Origin: Trichopria drosophilae
Taxonomy: Eukaryota > Arthropoda > Insecta > Hymenoptera > Diapriidae
Direction: 5' to 3'
Assembly (NCBI GenBank): GCA_030407085.1
Contig: CM059582.1
Coordinates: 89,146,001-89,210,000, forward strand
DNA: 64,000 nt
The position numbers and the translations under genes are program-made. Shown piece after piece: positions 10,468 through 20,454 of this stretch (position 1 is the stretch's first letter; every line of letters starts with the position of its first letter). The notes under the pieces are model-generated. The model had not been told where the DNA came from, did not search any database, and was given only the letters and a program-made list of their open reading frames with translations.

Positions 10468-11292
10468 CCTGGGGGTGAGTTTCGATACCCGGCTCACTTT
10501 CTGGCCGCACATATAGCGAATGGCGGACAGGGCAGCAAAGGTCGCCACGTTGCCAGAATTATGGAAAACGTGGGTGGTCCGTTGCCATGCAAGCGGCGGC
10601 TGCTCTTGCGTACCGCCGAATCCATCATGCTGTATGGAGCGGAGGTCTGGGCCGACTCGCTGCGGTACGAAATGTACCGCAAACGACTGGCCGCTGTTCA
10701 ACGAAGGGGGGCCCTCCGAATTGCCTGCTCCTATCGCACGGTCTCGGAACCCGCAGCGATGGTGGTGGCTGGTGTTATTCCCATCCACTTCCTCGCCCAG
10801 GAGCGAAAGTTCGTCCACTAGAACAAATCACAGATGGGGTTGCCCTGCGCCAGAGAGACTGCCAGAAGAAGGACCATGGAAGCCTGGCAGGATCTCTGGA
10901 CCCAGGAAACAAGAGGGAGAGGGACTGCTCGCCTTATCGGCGAGCTAAAGGATTGGACCGATCGCCAGTTTGGCGAGGTAAGTTATTACTTGACACAGTT
11001 CCTGACAGGACACGGCCTGTTTCGCTCCTACCTTCACAAAATGGGAAAGGCAGCGGACCCAGGCTGTGTGTACTGCGACTGCATCCGCGAAGATGCCCTC
11101 CACACGTTCTTTGAATGTGAGCAGTGGAGGGACGCCAGGTGTGGCCTAGAAGAAGAGATTGGACAATTCACGCCGGATAATATCATCCGGCTGATGCTAC
11201 AAAATGAAGACACCTGGGCAAGGACTGCCGATTTTGTCGAGGCAGTCCTTCGACACAAGAAGACGGACTCGGATGCAGCCGCAGCTCGATGA
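10468..11292 (+). pseudogene. R1-clade LINE, C-terminal pol piece with zinc knuckle
   Basis: This continues the reverse transcriptase after the foldback element: YLGVSFDTRLTFWPH, then a stop (TAG at 10514-10516), then the thumb region in shifted frames (RRLLLRTAESIMLYGAEVWA at about 10600, frame +1). The last frame, from about 10834, reads into CVYCDCIREDALHTFFEC, a C-x2-C-x7-H-x4-C zinc knuckle typical of R1-type ORF2 C-termini. At least one stop and two frameshifts make it non-functional. The stop at 11290-11292 is probably the native end. Confidence 0.87.
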
Positions 11293-11807
11293 AAAGAAGG
11301 TCAGGCAATTGAGAATCCAACCTATTTATTTATTTATTTGTAACAGATGACGACGCAGCCACTGGGCGCCAGTGGTTGCGGAATACAACGTTCTGTGATG
11401 TGTATCTCTGTTATTTAATGGGATGTACGTATCTGTTACTTTGTTGTGATATGTACTTATTTATTTTTTTATCAGCGCGACGCAGCGGTCACTGGGATCG
11501 AGGGGTCGCCAAGACGTCAGTTTTTAAATACCGGACGACGAAAGAGATGTAAAGTATTTATTTATTTTTTTACTGGAAGGACGCGGCAGTTACTGGGATC
11601 CAGTATCTGCTCAATAACCCACGCCACCGCGAAGTATTGTTATTAGTTCCGCGGTGGTCACTTGAACGTCGGTCGGATAAGAAGGTTAGGACTTAGTGGG
11701 TATGCCTGTGTCGGATAACAGGTGAGTCCCACACACGGGGGAGTCTTGCACGACTCCCTTACGGTGCTTAACGCATTCCACCCTTCTTCGGATAAAAAAA
11801 AAATATA
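11293..11807 (+). other. R1 LINE 3' UTR with three internal repeats
   Basis: Non-coding tail of the LINE. Three diverged units begin with TATTTATTTATTT followed by a GACGCAGC/GACGCGGC core and CACTGGG, at about 11325, 11455 and 11560. The first contains the palindrome CCACTGGGCGCCAGTGG. The end carries GTGCTTAACGCATTCCACCC and an A-rich tail next to the target duplication; the same TAACGCATT motif closes the Dong-like LINE near 27670. Confidence 0.65.
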
Positions 11808-11821
11808 TATATTGTTCTCTC
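11808..11821. repeat. Target duplication of the R1 LINE, right copy
   Basis: TATATTGTTCTCTC, identical to 7141-7154, directly after the A-rich LINE tail. Confidence 0.85.
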
Positions 11822-12209
11822 AGTGGGTGGATTACTGTTAAAAATTGAACTACAAAAATACGATGGTACATATCTACAATAAATTTTACTATTTTTTTTT
11901 ATACAATAATATATAAAATATATTTAAAATATTATATAAAAATTAATATATTACATTAAAATAATATATTAAAAATATATACGATATATTTATTATTTAT
12001 TTCATCGCACAAATAGTTGCAGATTATGCATTCCTATTAATTGCAGATTTTTAATTATGTAACAGTCATTTTATTATTTTTCAAAGCGATGACGCATTTC
12101 CTCATAAAATTTAGATACAATTATGTTTATTGTTAGGTGCGATTAAATATTTTATTTTTATATGCTTATTGTCGTGTATTTTATGTATATTACGTTTGTA
12201 TTGTTTCAG
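11822..12209. other. Interior of the TTAA element without a gene
   Basis: AT-rich remnant of the ~320-bp repeat family: GTGGGTGGATTACTG pairs with 6240-6290 inverted, and CATCGCACAAATAG matches 2450 and 6770. It ends in a good splice acceptor (TTTGTATTGTTTCAG) at 12195-12209. No open frame stands out. Confidence 0.55.
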
Positions 12210-12455
12210 TGTCACACAAGGGGCCCCAGGGTCCGAGGAGGGAGGTGGGTGCGGGAGCGGCAGGAAGCGGCGAGACATCGCCAATACATGGATGACATGG
12301 CCAGATTTTTATGCAGTGCCTGGAGAATGCCCCAGGGCCCAGACCCCGTCACCAAAAAAAAAAGGAAAAAAAAAGAAAAAAAAGAGATAAATAATAAATT
12401 TTTCCTTCTCCTATTGGGGGGGGGGGGGGGGGCGCAAATGTTTACCTTTTTTTAA
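12210..12455 (+). other. Candidate terminal exon of the TTAA element, Arg/Lys-rich
   Basis: After the acceptor at 12209 the frame stays open to a stop at 12453-12455. It is GC-rich and reads RERQEAARHRQYMDDMARFL, then a lysine-rich tail near 12355-12390 that could act as a nuclear signal, then a poly-G tract. Joined to the exon at 2178-2302 it stays in frame (phase 0). The helix-like, charged central part could bind nucleic acid or protein, but I recognise no domain. The ORF part before the acceptor is not supported. Whether this is a transposition-related protein, a captured host fragment or chance is open. Confidence 0.42.
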
Positions 12456-12689
12456 TGTTTGCAACTCGTTCTTATACGTTTGGCATCCCCCCCCCCTCCA
12501 TTTGTCAATTCATTCCCTGTGTATATTTATTGAATATGCGTTCGTGTGTGTTCTTCCGCATTTCCGCATTTCCCCGAGGTAAGGCTGCTTTCCGGGTATG
12601 GGCTTCAAAGGCAGGTATTTGTAGGCTAGTCGTTTCATAAAAAAAAATTACGGTTTGATCCACATTTTTATTTAAAAAAAATGTCATTG

Positions 12690-13382
12690 TACAGACCGAG
12701 TTACCAATGTCAGAAAAAAAAACATCAATTTTAATTTATTGAAAAAAAAGAACAGTTTTCGACGCTTGTGCGCTTTACTTTCCCAATTATTTTACTTCAA
12801 TAACTAAAAGTCGTACACAAAAGTTATTGGATCTGCGATGAATTGACTATAAGTTTTCCCGCTTTTTATCCTCCGACAATCAAAAAGTAACCCTTCAAAA
12901 TTATATTGTATGACTTATCGTATCTCACCATCTAGAGTTCTCGATGTGTTACTTTCTAAAAAGCATCCATATTTTTTTAAAAATCGTGCAATTTGCGCTG
13001 CCGAGAAACAAAGTTCGGGTGTGTTGATTTTCGGAACTTTGTTCCCCGGACACATTCGCAAAAATGCATGAATTACATGAGACAGTCTCGAAGCGTGAGT
13101 GATCGGAGCAATCTAGAACGAGAAGGTCTTATGTCGATCGCCTAAAGTTAGACAAAGAGATAGCTGCTGTGAAACTTTTATGCTTTATTTTTCCTATTTA
13201 TAAGCCAATAATCTTTTCCATAACTACTTTAATCGCTATTCCTTCACACAAGAAGCCGATTTTTGTAAAAAAATCGCGAAAATCCCTCGAAAATCGCCAA
13301 TTTCACGGCGCAAAGTTTTCTCGCTTTTTTTCCCTTGCCTCTGACGTCACAGGCGGGATCGCCTCGGTACGCTCAAGGGCCC
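12690..13382 (-). repeat. Right terminal inverted repeat of the TTAA element
   Basis: Inverse of the left arm: GTACAGACCGAG (12694) pairs with 1718-1732, the block CTTGTGCGCTTTACTTT with 1575-1600, and the last 100 bases pair almost base for base with 764-870. It ends AAGGGCCC before TTAA at 13383. Confidence 0.85.
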
Positions 13383-13386
13383 TTAA

Positions 13387-13702
13387 GACCGAATAAGCGC
13401 ATGAAGTCCAACCCCAACACGTATGCATAGTGGAGGGGAGCAACTCTTTTCTCCTAATTCTTAGTTTGACTGTCGACCGTAATCGCGAGGGTAACGACAC
13501 CATCTAGGTAAATTAGCACACCGTTAGTGACTCTAGCTTGCTCTTCACTTGACCTCATAAACCGTGAAAGGATCTCGTGACACGCGAGACCTAAGCACGA
13601 CCGTGAGGCTCCGGTATCAACGAGAGCCCTAATAACTTTACCGTTCAAAGCTACGCGGACGAATTTAATTATTTTATTACGGGACCCGAATTTAAGGTCC
13701 AC
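13387..13702 (-). pseudogene. Ty3/gypsy aspartic protease
   Basis: Minus-strand frame from 13702 contains VDTGASRSCLG, the DTG catalytic motif of retropepsins, preceded by FVRVALNGKVIRAL. This protease would cleave the gag-pol polyprotein. The domain is about 85 residues long, ending in an in-frame TAG at 13454-13456. Beyond it the same frame continues through VLGLDFMRLFG, the conserved protease tail, up to the TTAA insertion, and then into the RT at 759. One stop codon and the 12.6-kb insertion are the visible lesions. The start at 13702 is only the first ATG; pol normally follows gag by frameshift. Confidence 0.88.
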
Positions 13703-13919
13703 AGGTTAGATTCGCAGGTGTCGATTGACTCGAACGATTTACTTGACACACGGGGTTTAGACAATGGGAATGGCTGGTTCACAATCGTGGAATGACCCGT
13801 AGAAGCATTATCAACTCGTTCATTCAACTCTATTAACTGGAAATGAACAACGCGACGGAGTGGGGGTCGAAGATTGATACGTTAGGGGGGGGGGGGGGTC
13901 TTGGGGTTCCCTTCCCCGT

Positions 13920-14123
13920 CTAACAGTTTCCCGACCTTTTACGTGCGCAAACGGAGCAATTGTTCGCATCTCGGCCTGGATAGCCACAGACTCTACAGAA
14001 GTAGCCTAAGGGGTAGGGGCACTCGCGATACACCTGACCCGTCTGTTTGCAATTATAGCAGCGGACGGGGTTACGATTCTGCGGTGACCTAGCCTCTGAA
14101 GGTGGACGCTCCCTCGGCGCCAC
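13920..14123 (-). pseudogene. Ty3/gypsy gag C-terminus with two altered zinc knuckles
   Basis: The reading frame carries CYNCKQTGQVYREC and CRVCGYPGRDANNC, two knuckles spaced as C-x2-C-x4-X-x4-C. In a standard nucleocapsid the X is histidine; here it is Gln in the first and Arg in the second. The domain would bind element RNA during packaging. It lies immediately upstream of the protease on the same strand, with about 200 bp of unclear sequence (including an 11-bp G run near 13890) between. Upstream gag and the 5' LTR are not seen: the LINE fragment begins by about 14225. Confidence 0.8.
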
Positions 14124-14230
14124 GTCCAGGAGACGAGGTACTCTGGAAAGTACTCTTGAAAATGGATTTTAAATATGGTGCAAAGGTTGTAAACATGGAT
14201 TTTAGGTACTCTAAAGGAAGATGATCGGGA

Positions 14231-15636
14231 CTAAGCCGAACGTGATTTTTGTGCAACTAGATTAAGACTAAGTAGGACATCATGATGATTAATAGCAGTA
14301 AAGGTGAATGTTGTATGGAAATTAGGTAATGGACGCATTATAATGTTGTTGAGTGTCGCTAAGTCACAAGACGGGTGAGATGACGATATTTGTGCGAAAC
14401 GACGATTTAATGCAATGGGTGAGAAATGAGAAAGTGCTGATTGTGATGGCTGATTAGCAATTCCTAATTTTCGTAGGCAAGACCAGAGTTTGTTCGTGCT
14501 TGTTTGTTGGAGCACTAGTTCGGCTAAGTGACGATTTTTGGCCGCTTTTAAGATATTTTTAATCTCGCGACGCATATTCTCATATTCCTGGAAAAGATGC
14601 AGGTTTCGAGTTCGTTTCGCACGCAGGTACAATTTGTCGCGTTCCTTAATCCTACTTCGTTTACTAGGTGTGATCCACGGGACAGCGCGGTGCAAAATAC
14701 GTTTTGTAATAAATGGCTCATGTAAATCTAAAACTTCGGTAATACATTCGTAAAAATTATTTACGCAGTTTATTAGACCGTGTAGTTGCGAATTTGTTTG
14801 AAGTTGTGTGTGGTCGGAAGCTAAGAGATGAGGAAATTTAAGTTGAAGTAATGCTGAAAGACCTTTATTTAAAACAGAATAGTCGCATTTGGCGAATTTA
14901 CGATAGGTGATAATTTGTGGAATGGAATTGAGGTTTGTGAATTCGTATTGAATCGTAATAAGACAACGACCAGCCGCAAAAGGAGTAGGAGACGTAGAAA
15001 AACTTTTAATTTTATCTGAAGAATCGACTAGCATAACATCCAGCTGAGAAGAAGAAAAACAAGAATAATGGGTGGTTCCAAAGGGTACAGAAAAAAGCGA
15101 ATAATCTTCAATAAAATTTTGGAGATATACAGAATTAAATCGATTCTCTAACAAATTACAGTTTAAATCGCCTGTTACAATTATGTTCTTATATTTAGAA
15201 ATATATGTATTAAACTTAACTGTAAAGTCCGCGAGAAGTTGACCATGAGGGCGTCGGTATATAACTATAAATAACAAATTTCTTGAAGACGATTTGACAT
15301 CCAAAAAAAGATATTCTGGGGTGTCGATGCTTTCATTTACTGAGCACACGAGAATAGTGTAAGATAAAGATTTGTGGAGGTAACATGAGACAACTCCACA
15401 AAAATAAAGCGTGTTTGCCTATCGCTGCACAACGCCCGATCATTACGGACAAAATTATAGTTTTTAACGGCAACACACGATGAATCAACAAGCGGTGTCA
15501 TCCATGTTTCGGTGACTGCCAGGATGTGTGTTGTGCAGTCTACTAACTCATTTTCCACATCTTGCAGATGAGCACGCAGTGAATTTATATTTATACACGA
15601 AATTTTTAAAGACGACGAAGAATCGGACGAAGACAC
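14231..15636 (-). pseudogene. LINE ORF2 fragment: APE-type endonuclease
   Basis: Two overlapping frames (15636-15337, then 15349-14231) give an exonuclease-endonuclease-phosphatase domain that would nick target DNA. Seen in order: SCININSLRAHL (N-terminal strand with Asn), AVTETWM, VIYRRPHGQL, VTGDLNCNLL (GDLN motif), SSSQLDVMLVD and AAGRCLITIQ, where a normal GHD/SDH histidine is replaced. A frameshift lies near 15345. The piece ends in the linker before the RT domain. Homologous to 20505-22470 on the plus strand. Confidence 0.85.
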
Positions 15637-15678
15637 GTTACTTGATACACATTGATTAACAAGATTCTGCTTTGGTTG

Positions 15679-16763
15679 TCAGACAATGTTATTAAGATCT
15701 TGTTCTGTGGCAATTAACAACTCGGGGGTGCCGCCATCTTTTCTTACAAAAACATTGACATCTCTCGCCCAAACGCGCTTATAACCTGCGTTATTAGCCG
15801 CAAGTTTGGCTTTTTCAAGCAAATTGTAGGTCGATGAGGGCAAGAACTCGTTAACATACACAGTTTTGTCAGCGTTAGCATCTTTGGATAATGCCGGGAA
15901 TAATTCCTGGATGGTAATTGTCCCCAACTTACGCTTTGTTGCGATAATAAAATTTCGCACGTCAACAGATTTAAGGCGTATTTTTAAGGAGAAATACTGT
16001 GTAGGAATTGTCGAACTTGCAGCAGCAGAATAAGAGGTTGATGGTCCATTACGTTCAATTTTATCAATTTTTAAGATGTCGCTCAATAAACCAGGAAGTT
16101 TTAAGTGGGTCAGCACGCGGAGCATAATGTAATTACATGACAGAGAGCACCGATTTGGTATACCATTTACTATGAGGTACGTAGTTGGTCGTGCAAGGGC
16201 ATTGCTCTTTTTCATATATTCTACATCCGTTTTGAGAGCATTGCATAAAGCGGTGTTCTGCTGTACGGCAGATGCTAAATTCGAAAGGTCGGTTTCAATC
16301 TCGTTAGTATCGGCTCTAACGGCCGTAAGTTCCTGTCGCACACCGTTAATCGCTTGAAGGATTTGCGAAAATTGCTGCGCCGTATCCATAGTTGACTGCG
16401 TTGGGGGCAAGGTAGGCGAAACAGATAATACTTGCGGAGGGAGGGAACTAGCCGAAAATAGTCGCGACGGTGTTAATAGCGGCTGCACTCGATGAAGAAG
16501 AGAGGACAGAGTAGGGAGCGCGAGGAGAGATACGTCACGCGCGACAGCAGTAGTTGCGGCGGGAGAAGTAAGTGCGACAAAGAGCGCACGCAACACACAG
16601 ATTCCGATTTGCCGCATATGTAGAGCCGATCGCAAGACTCGTGAAAACACTTTTCGCAAACGGGACACTTGACGAAATCGATTACAGACTTGTAGCACTT
16701 TGCACAAATAACGCGAACAGCTACGTTACGGTCCGATTTGCTGTTACTTCTAGTTTTCGGCAT
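15679..16763 (-). pseudogene. LINE ORF1 with N-terminal PHD-like finger
   Basis: The ATG at 16763 opens a Cys/His-rich finger (CAKCYKSV...CPVCEKCFHESCDRLY...CC), a PHD/RING-like treble-clef pattern found in ORF1 of several CR1/jockey-group LINEs. After a frameshift around 16.5-16.6 kb the frame at 16707-15679 carries a coiled-coil region (AQQFSQILQAINGVRQEL onward), then a nucleic-acid-binding C-terminal part ending in VNEFLPSSTYNLLEKAKLA and KRVWARDVNVFVRK. The product would coat LINE RNA. The stop at 15679 leaves about 40 bp before ORF2. Confidence 0.83.
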
Positions 16764-16904
16764 CGGTTTTCGTAGCTTGTAATAAGTCGCTCGTCTTCAG
16801 TACAGTATCGATGACAGTTGTTAATTGAAATAGGCGGCTGACATATTACACCACGTGACTGGAGTGGACTTGCGCAGTTGACATTGGCTTCGCGATCGCC
16901 GTTG

Positions 16905-18115
16905 ACACGTGCTCGCACGGAAAAAAGTCTGCACATATACAGTCAGGGCAGCGCGAGCGCTGGTAATAGGGATACCGCCTTTCCGTATCAACAATGGCGC
17001 ACCGGCTATGAGAGTACGGCGCAGTGGGCGCCACTGGAAATAACGAACCCCCTTCCATTTAAATACAAGTTGGCGCATATTCATACGCTGTGTATCTACA
17101 ACGTAGTCTATGAGTGTGCCATTATTTATACTTTGTCTCTCGCGGCTGAGTGAGCATCAGTTTTTTGAGTGCACACGAGCATCAAGATTCTGATTAGGGT
17201 TACGAGACGTATTCATTTATAACCGGACGCTCTAACTCTAAAACTATGTGCTTCTATAAGAAAATGCTAAGAATGAGTTCTTTTGAAAAAGTAATTTATT
17301 TGATAATACGTGTACGAGAATCCATCATCCGGCGTTGCTTAATACATATTTCATAATCATGTTGAATGCATCGATTGTCCGTTTAATTGTAGGTTTGTGA
17401 AAAGTTTCCATTTTCGTGTAAAACTCCTTTCTTTTCATTTGTCACATTTCTTATTAATTAAGTATTTACGCGATGTGTTATATTTTTGTTTTTTTTTTAT
17501 ATACAATATTATTTTTGTTAAATTAATGTTTTTATTCATAATTAATATAAACTATTTAGTTCTGATAATAATGGGCATGGTCATCGAAACGTCAAAAAAA
17601 AATTGGTGTGAAATTATTTCATCCAACATGTCACTGATCCGGACAATCGATGCATTCAACATGATTATGAAATATGTATTAAGCAACGCCGGATGATAGA
17701 TTCTCATACACCTATTATCAAATAAATTATTTTTCAATAGAACTCATTCTTAGCATTTTCTTATAGAAGCTCATAGTTTTAGAGTTAGAGCGCCCGGTTA
17801 TAAATGAATACGTCTGGTAACCCTATATGAGAATCTTGATGCTCGTGTGCACTCAAAAAACTGATGCTCACTCAGCCGCGAGAGACAAAGTATAAATAAT
17901 GGCACACGCATAGACTAGGTTGTAGATACACAACGTATGAATATGCGCCAACTCGTATTTAAATGGAAAAGGGTTCGTTCTTTCCAGTGGCGCTCACAGC
18001 GCCGTACTCTCATGGTCGGTGCACCATTGTTGATACGGAAAGGCGGTATCCCTATTACCAGTGCACGCCCTGCCCTGACTGTATATGTGCGGACTTTTTT
18101 CCGTGCGGTGAAAAC
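16905..18115. mobile_element. 1.2-kb foldback element
   Basis: The arms at about 16915-17390 and 17636-18113 are inverse copies: GCACGGAAAAAAGTCTGCAC at the left end mirrors GCGGACTTTTTTCCGTGC at the right. Other matched landmarks are GCATCAAGATTCT, TTAGAGTTAGAG, AAGCAACGCCGG and CATTCAACATGATTATGAAA. The central ~245 bp are AT-rich. No transposase is present. Target duplication is not clear to me. It abuts the 5' end of the minus-strand LINE. Confidence 0.78.
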
Positions 18116-18316
18116 CGTGGAAACGATTTTGCAATTTTCCAAAAAGGCACACCGTGGACCCACTAGATGTTACTCGAAAAAAATTTCACTAATCAGGTCC
18201 ACAACTGGTGCACACCTTCTGGAATAACTTTTCGCGCCGGAGAATGAAGATAATCGTAAATAATACTGAAATAAGGTGGAGCAAGAATTTGCACGTGTGA
18301 CGTATTTACTCACCAG

Positions 18317-18361
<45 letters not shown>

Positions 18362-18612
18362 TGAGGGTACTTGTCGCGGCGTGCTGGAAGGGGCCCCCGA
18401 CAGCGACTGACTCCTGCAGCGCCTGGCGGGGAGGTATATGCATGAACGCGGCGGGCGTAAGCCACGCCAAAAAGGGGATATTCCCCTAAACTTCAGGAAC
18501 GGATACTCACTGCAGGGCTAGATATGTGACTTCGTCACAATATGAAAGTTTGTAAGCCAAAAAGTACGCCAATCATGTTGAAATTTGAAACGTTAATTCG
18601 GAGTCCAACGAA
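18116..18612. other. Unassigned stretch with a GA microsatellite
   Basis: No coding frame is convincing. The middle holds (AG)n, followed by a moderately GC-rich stretch (18361-18540) that resembles no family I know. Confidence 0.5.
18321..18359. repeat. (AG)n microsatellite
   Basis: About twenty uninterrupted AG dinucleotides. Confidence 0.97.
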
Positions 18613-18753
18613 AATTCTTTTTTTTTGGACGAATGAAATTTTTTCTCAATCCTTGTAATATATAAAAACAATTAATGCTAAAAAAGTTTTTTAACGAATG
18701 GGGGGGGGGGGGGGTAAAAGGCGCAAAACACACATAACGCTCCATAAAAGTTG
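18613..18753 (+). repeat. Left arm of a TIR unit hosting the plus-strand LINE
   Basis: TTTGGACGAATG, the AATTAATGCTAAAAAAGTTTT block, a G run and CATAACGCTCCATAAAAGTTG are mirrored inverted at 24866-25002. The LINE at 18754 follows directly. Confidence 0.65.
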
Positions 18754-19393
18754 TGTTGTCGTTGTCGGTGAGTAAACAAGTCGCACTTATTGTGTCTCCA
18801 GTTTTCCATGTGAAATTCTTATATTTTCTTTTGTTTCTCACGCTGAAACTTACATCCAGTGGAAGCGCCTCCTAGACCCGCGACAGTGCATCACTTTTTG
18901 TGCCAATTTCTTTTCGCATATGGGTCTGAGGTGCATAAATTCTATACAGAAAATACGTGCAAATTTGTCCGGCAACGTGGAGCATTTTTCGGCGGGATTG
19001 CAAATGCCACATGTCAAAAGTATAACACGTCAACGCCAACGTCACGTAGGCTATTAGATTGTCAGGCAGCAACACGAAAATTGAAAATTCTAGAAACTCT
19101 GAACTGTCATCGTACGCTACTCTAATTTGTACTCTACGAATCAAGTAAGGTCATGAAATATTGCCTTTTCCACGATATACAAGTGCTCCGGGCTGCGAAC
19201 TCCGACGGTGTTCACGTCACTTTTTTATTTGCGCCAAAACTTATTTGTTAAAATTTGTATATACATTTCGTCTGTGTCATTTATTTTTCTTTTGTAACGA
19301 CCAAAACGTATTCTGTATATTACCTTTATTTATTATCTGGCGGACGGTACATTTTTTACATTTGTGTTCGGTTTTATTACACAGATCGAGTAA

Positions 19394-20454
19394 ATGCCGT
19401 ATCACTCAATTCGTAAACATTCCGTGTTACCAAATTGTCGCGGTTGTAAACAACCTGTTCGAAACGCACATACATGCGACATTTGTGATCTGTCATTTCA
19501 TCGGTCGTGCGCACGTGCTTACGTTGCGCATAAATCGAAATCATCCGGATCTATCTGTTGTGCTCACTCTCTTTCATACCTATTGTCTCCGTCTAGTCGT
19601 GTCAACGAAGTGTCGCACCCGTCTACTTCGTATCATACTGTATATCCCCACCCAATTACGGCTCCTTCGCCCAAATCGCCGCCTACTACCACGATGTCCA
19701 ATGCAAATAATTCAAACACCGGCCTCTCATACCAAATCAGGTGTCTCGGCAGCAATCCATGTTGCCCCCTGACTGACACAGTCTCAGTACCGACGATAAG
19801 TTAACGCATATGATGAATACGATGCTTACTTCAAATATCGAGTTGCGTAATGAATTACTGCCCGTTCGCCAGGACGTTAATAAAATATCCGAAAAGTGCG
19901 AAGCTACATCCAGCGACGTAAGTGATCTTAAGAATCGTGATTCTTATGCTAAGCCCACGACTGACCTTATAATTACCGGCATCCCAAAAGAAATCAGTAC
20001 TGAGCCCAAAGAAATTTGTGTACGTGTCCTCGAAATTCTTTTGCTTCCTGAACTCGCTACCAACATATTGCAGGCACGCGTCGTAGACGCTAAGCCGTCT
20101 GCACCTTCAACCTCGGCTTCTCAGCCTATAAAAAATGCGTTTTCAATTTTTGTCAAATTTAGATCCACGGGTACTCGAAATTTTATCATCGATACAAAGC
20201 GGAAATACGGCAATATTACGGTATCTGAACTTTTTCCGAATCTTGTATCTTCTAAATCGTCAAATACCTTGGTCTACGTAAATGAGTTCCTTCCACCATA
20301 CACATACCAACTTCTTAAAGACACCAAAGCTGCAGCCAGAAATACCGGGTTTTCACGTATGTGGGCGAGAGACGGCTCGATTTTTGTGCTTAAAGATGCT
20401 GCATCTAAGGAAATTGCAATCGTCTGTCAAGACGACCTTAAAAGAATAGCATGA
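19394..20454 (+). pseudogene. LINE ORF1, copy 2
   Basis: The ATG at 19394 starts a Cys/His finger (CRGCKQPV...CDICDLSFHRSCARAYV...SICC), homologous to the minus-strand ORF1 finger, with the same C-x2-C...C-x2-C...H-x2-C order. A proline/serine-rich linker follows. A frameshift near 19740-19810 moves the rest to the frame at 19810-20454, which holds a coiled-coil (ELLPVRQDVNKISEKCEATS) and the C-terminal block VNEFLPPYTYQLLKDTKAAA and RMWARDGSIFVLK. The role is RNA binding and chaperoning in the LINE particle. The stop is at 20452-20454. Confidence 0.85.

Larger units (their letters stand above)
7155..11807 (+). mobile_element. 5'-truncated R1-clade LINE, split by a foldback element
   Basis: A non-LTR retrotransposon flanked by a 14-bp duplication. 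Its 5' end is missing: it begins inside the reverse transcriptase, the normal outcome of incomplete target-primed reverse transcription. Coding parts are 7155-7716 and 10468-11292, followed by a 3' UTR with three diverged repeats of an ACGCAGC...CACTGGG motif and an A-rich tail. It lies in repeat DNA of the TTAA element. The RT and the C-terminal zinc knuckle resemble the R1 clade. Confidence 0.88.
764..13382. mobile_element. 12.6-kb TTAA-flanked long-TIR DNA transposon (host of nested insertions)
   Basis: The element begins GGGCCCTCGAGCG and ends with the inverse, CGCTCAAGGGCCC, between TTAA duplications. Its arms are inverted copies of each other for roughly 700-950 bp. TTAA target sites are known for the piggyBac and Kolobok superfamilies; no transposase of either was recognised here, so it is either non-autonomous or codes for something unfamiliar. 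Core material not explained by later insertions is about 764-2525 and 11822-13382, including two exon-like segments. A DD41D mariner, a tandem repeat block and an R1 LINE (with its own insertion) account for most of the length. The element interrupts a Ty3/gypsy retrotransposon. Confidence 0.82.
14225..16860 (-). mobile_element. CR1/jockey-like LINE, copy 1 (ORF1 and endonuclease only)
   Basis: Minus-strand non-LTR element with a short 5' UTR, ORF1 and the endonuclease part of ORF2. It stops just where the reverse transcriptase would begin, next to the gypsy gag. LINE copies normally lose the 5' end, so losing the 3' half points to secondary breakage or insertion. The protein order and sequences match the plus-strand LINE at 18754-24358. 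Confidence 0.85.
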
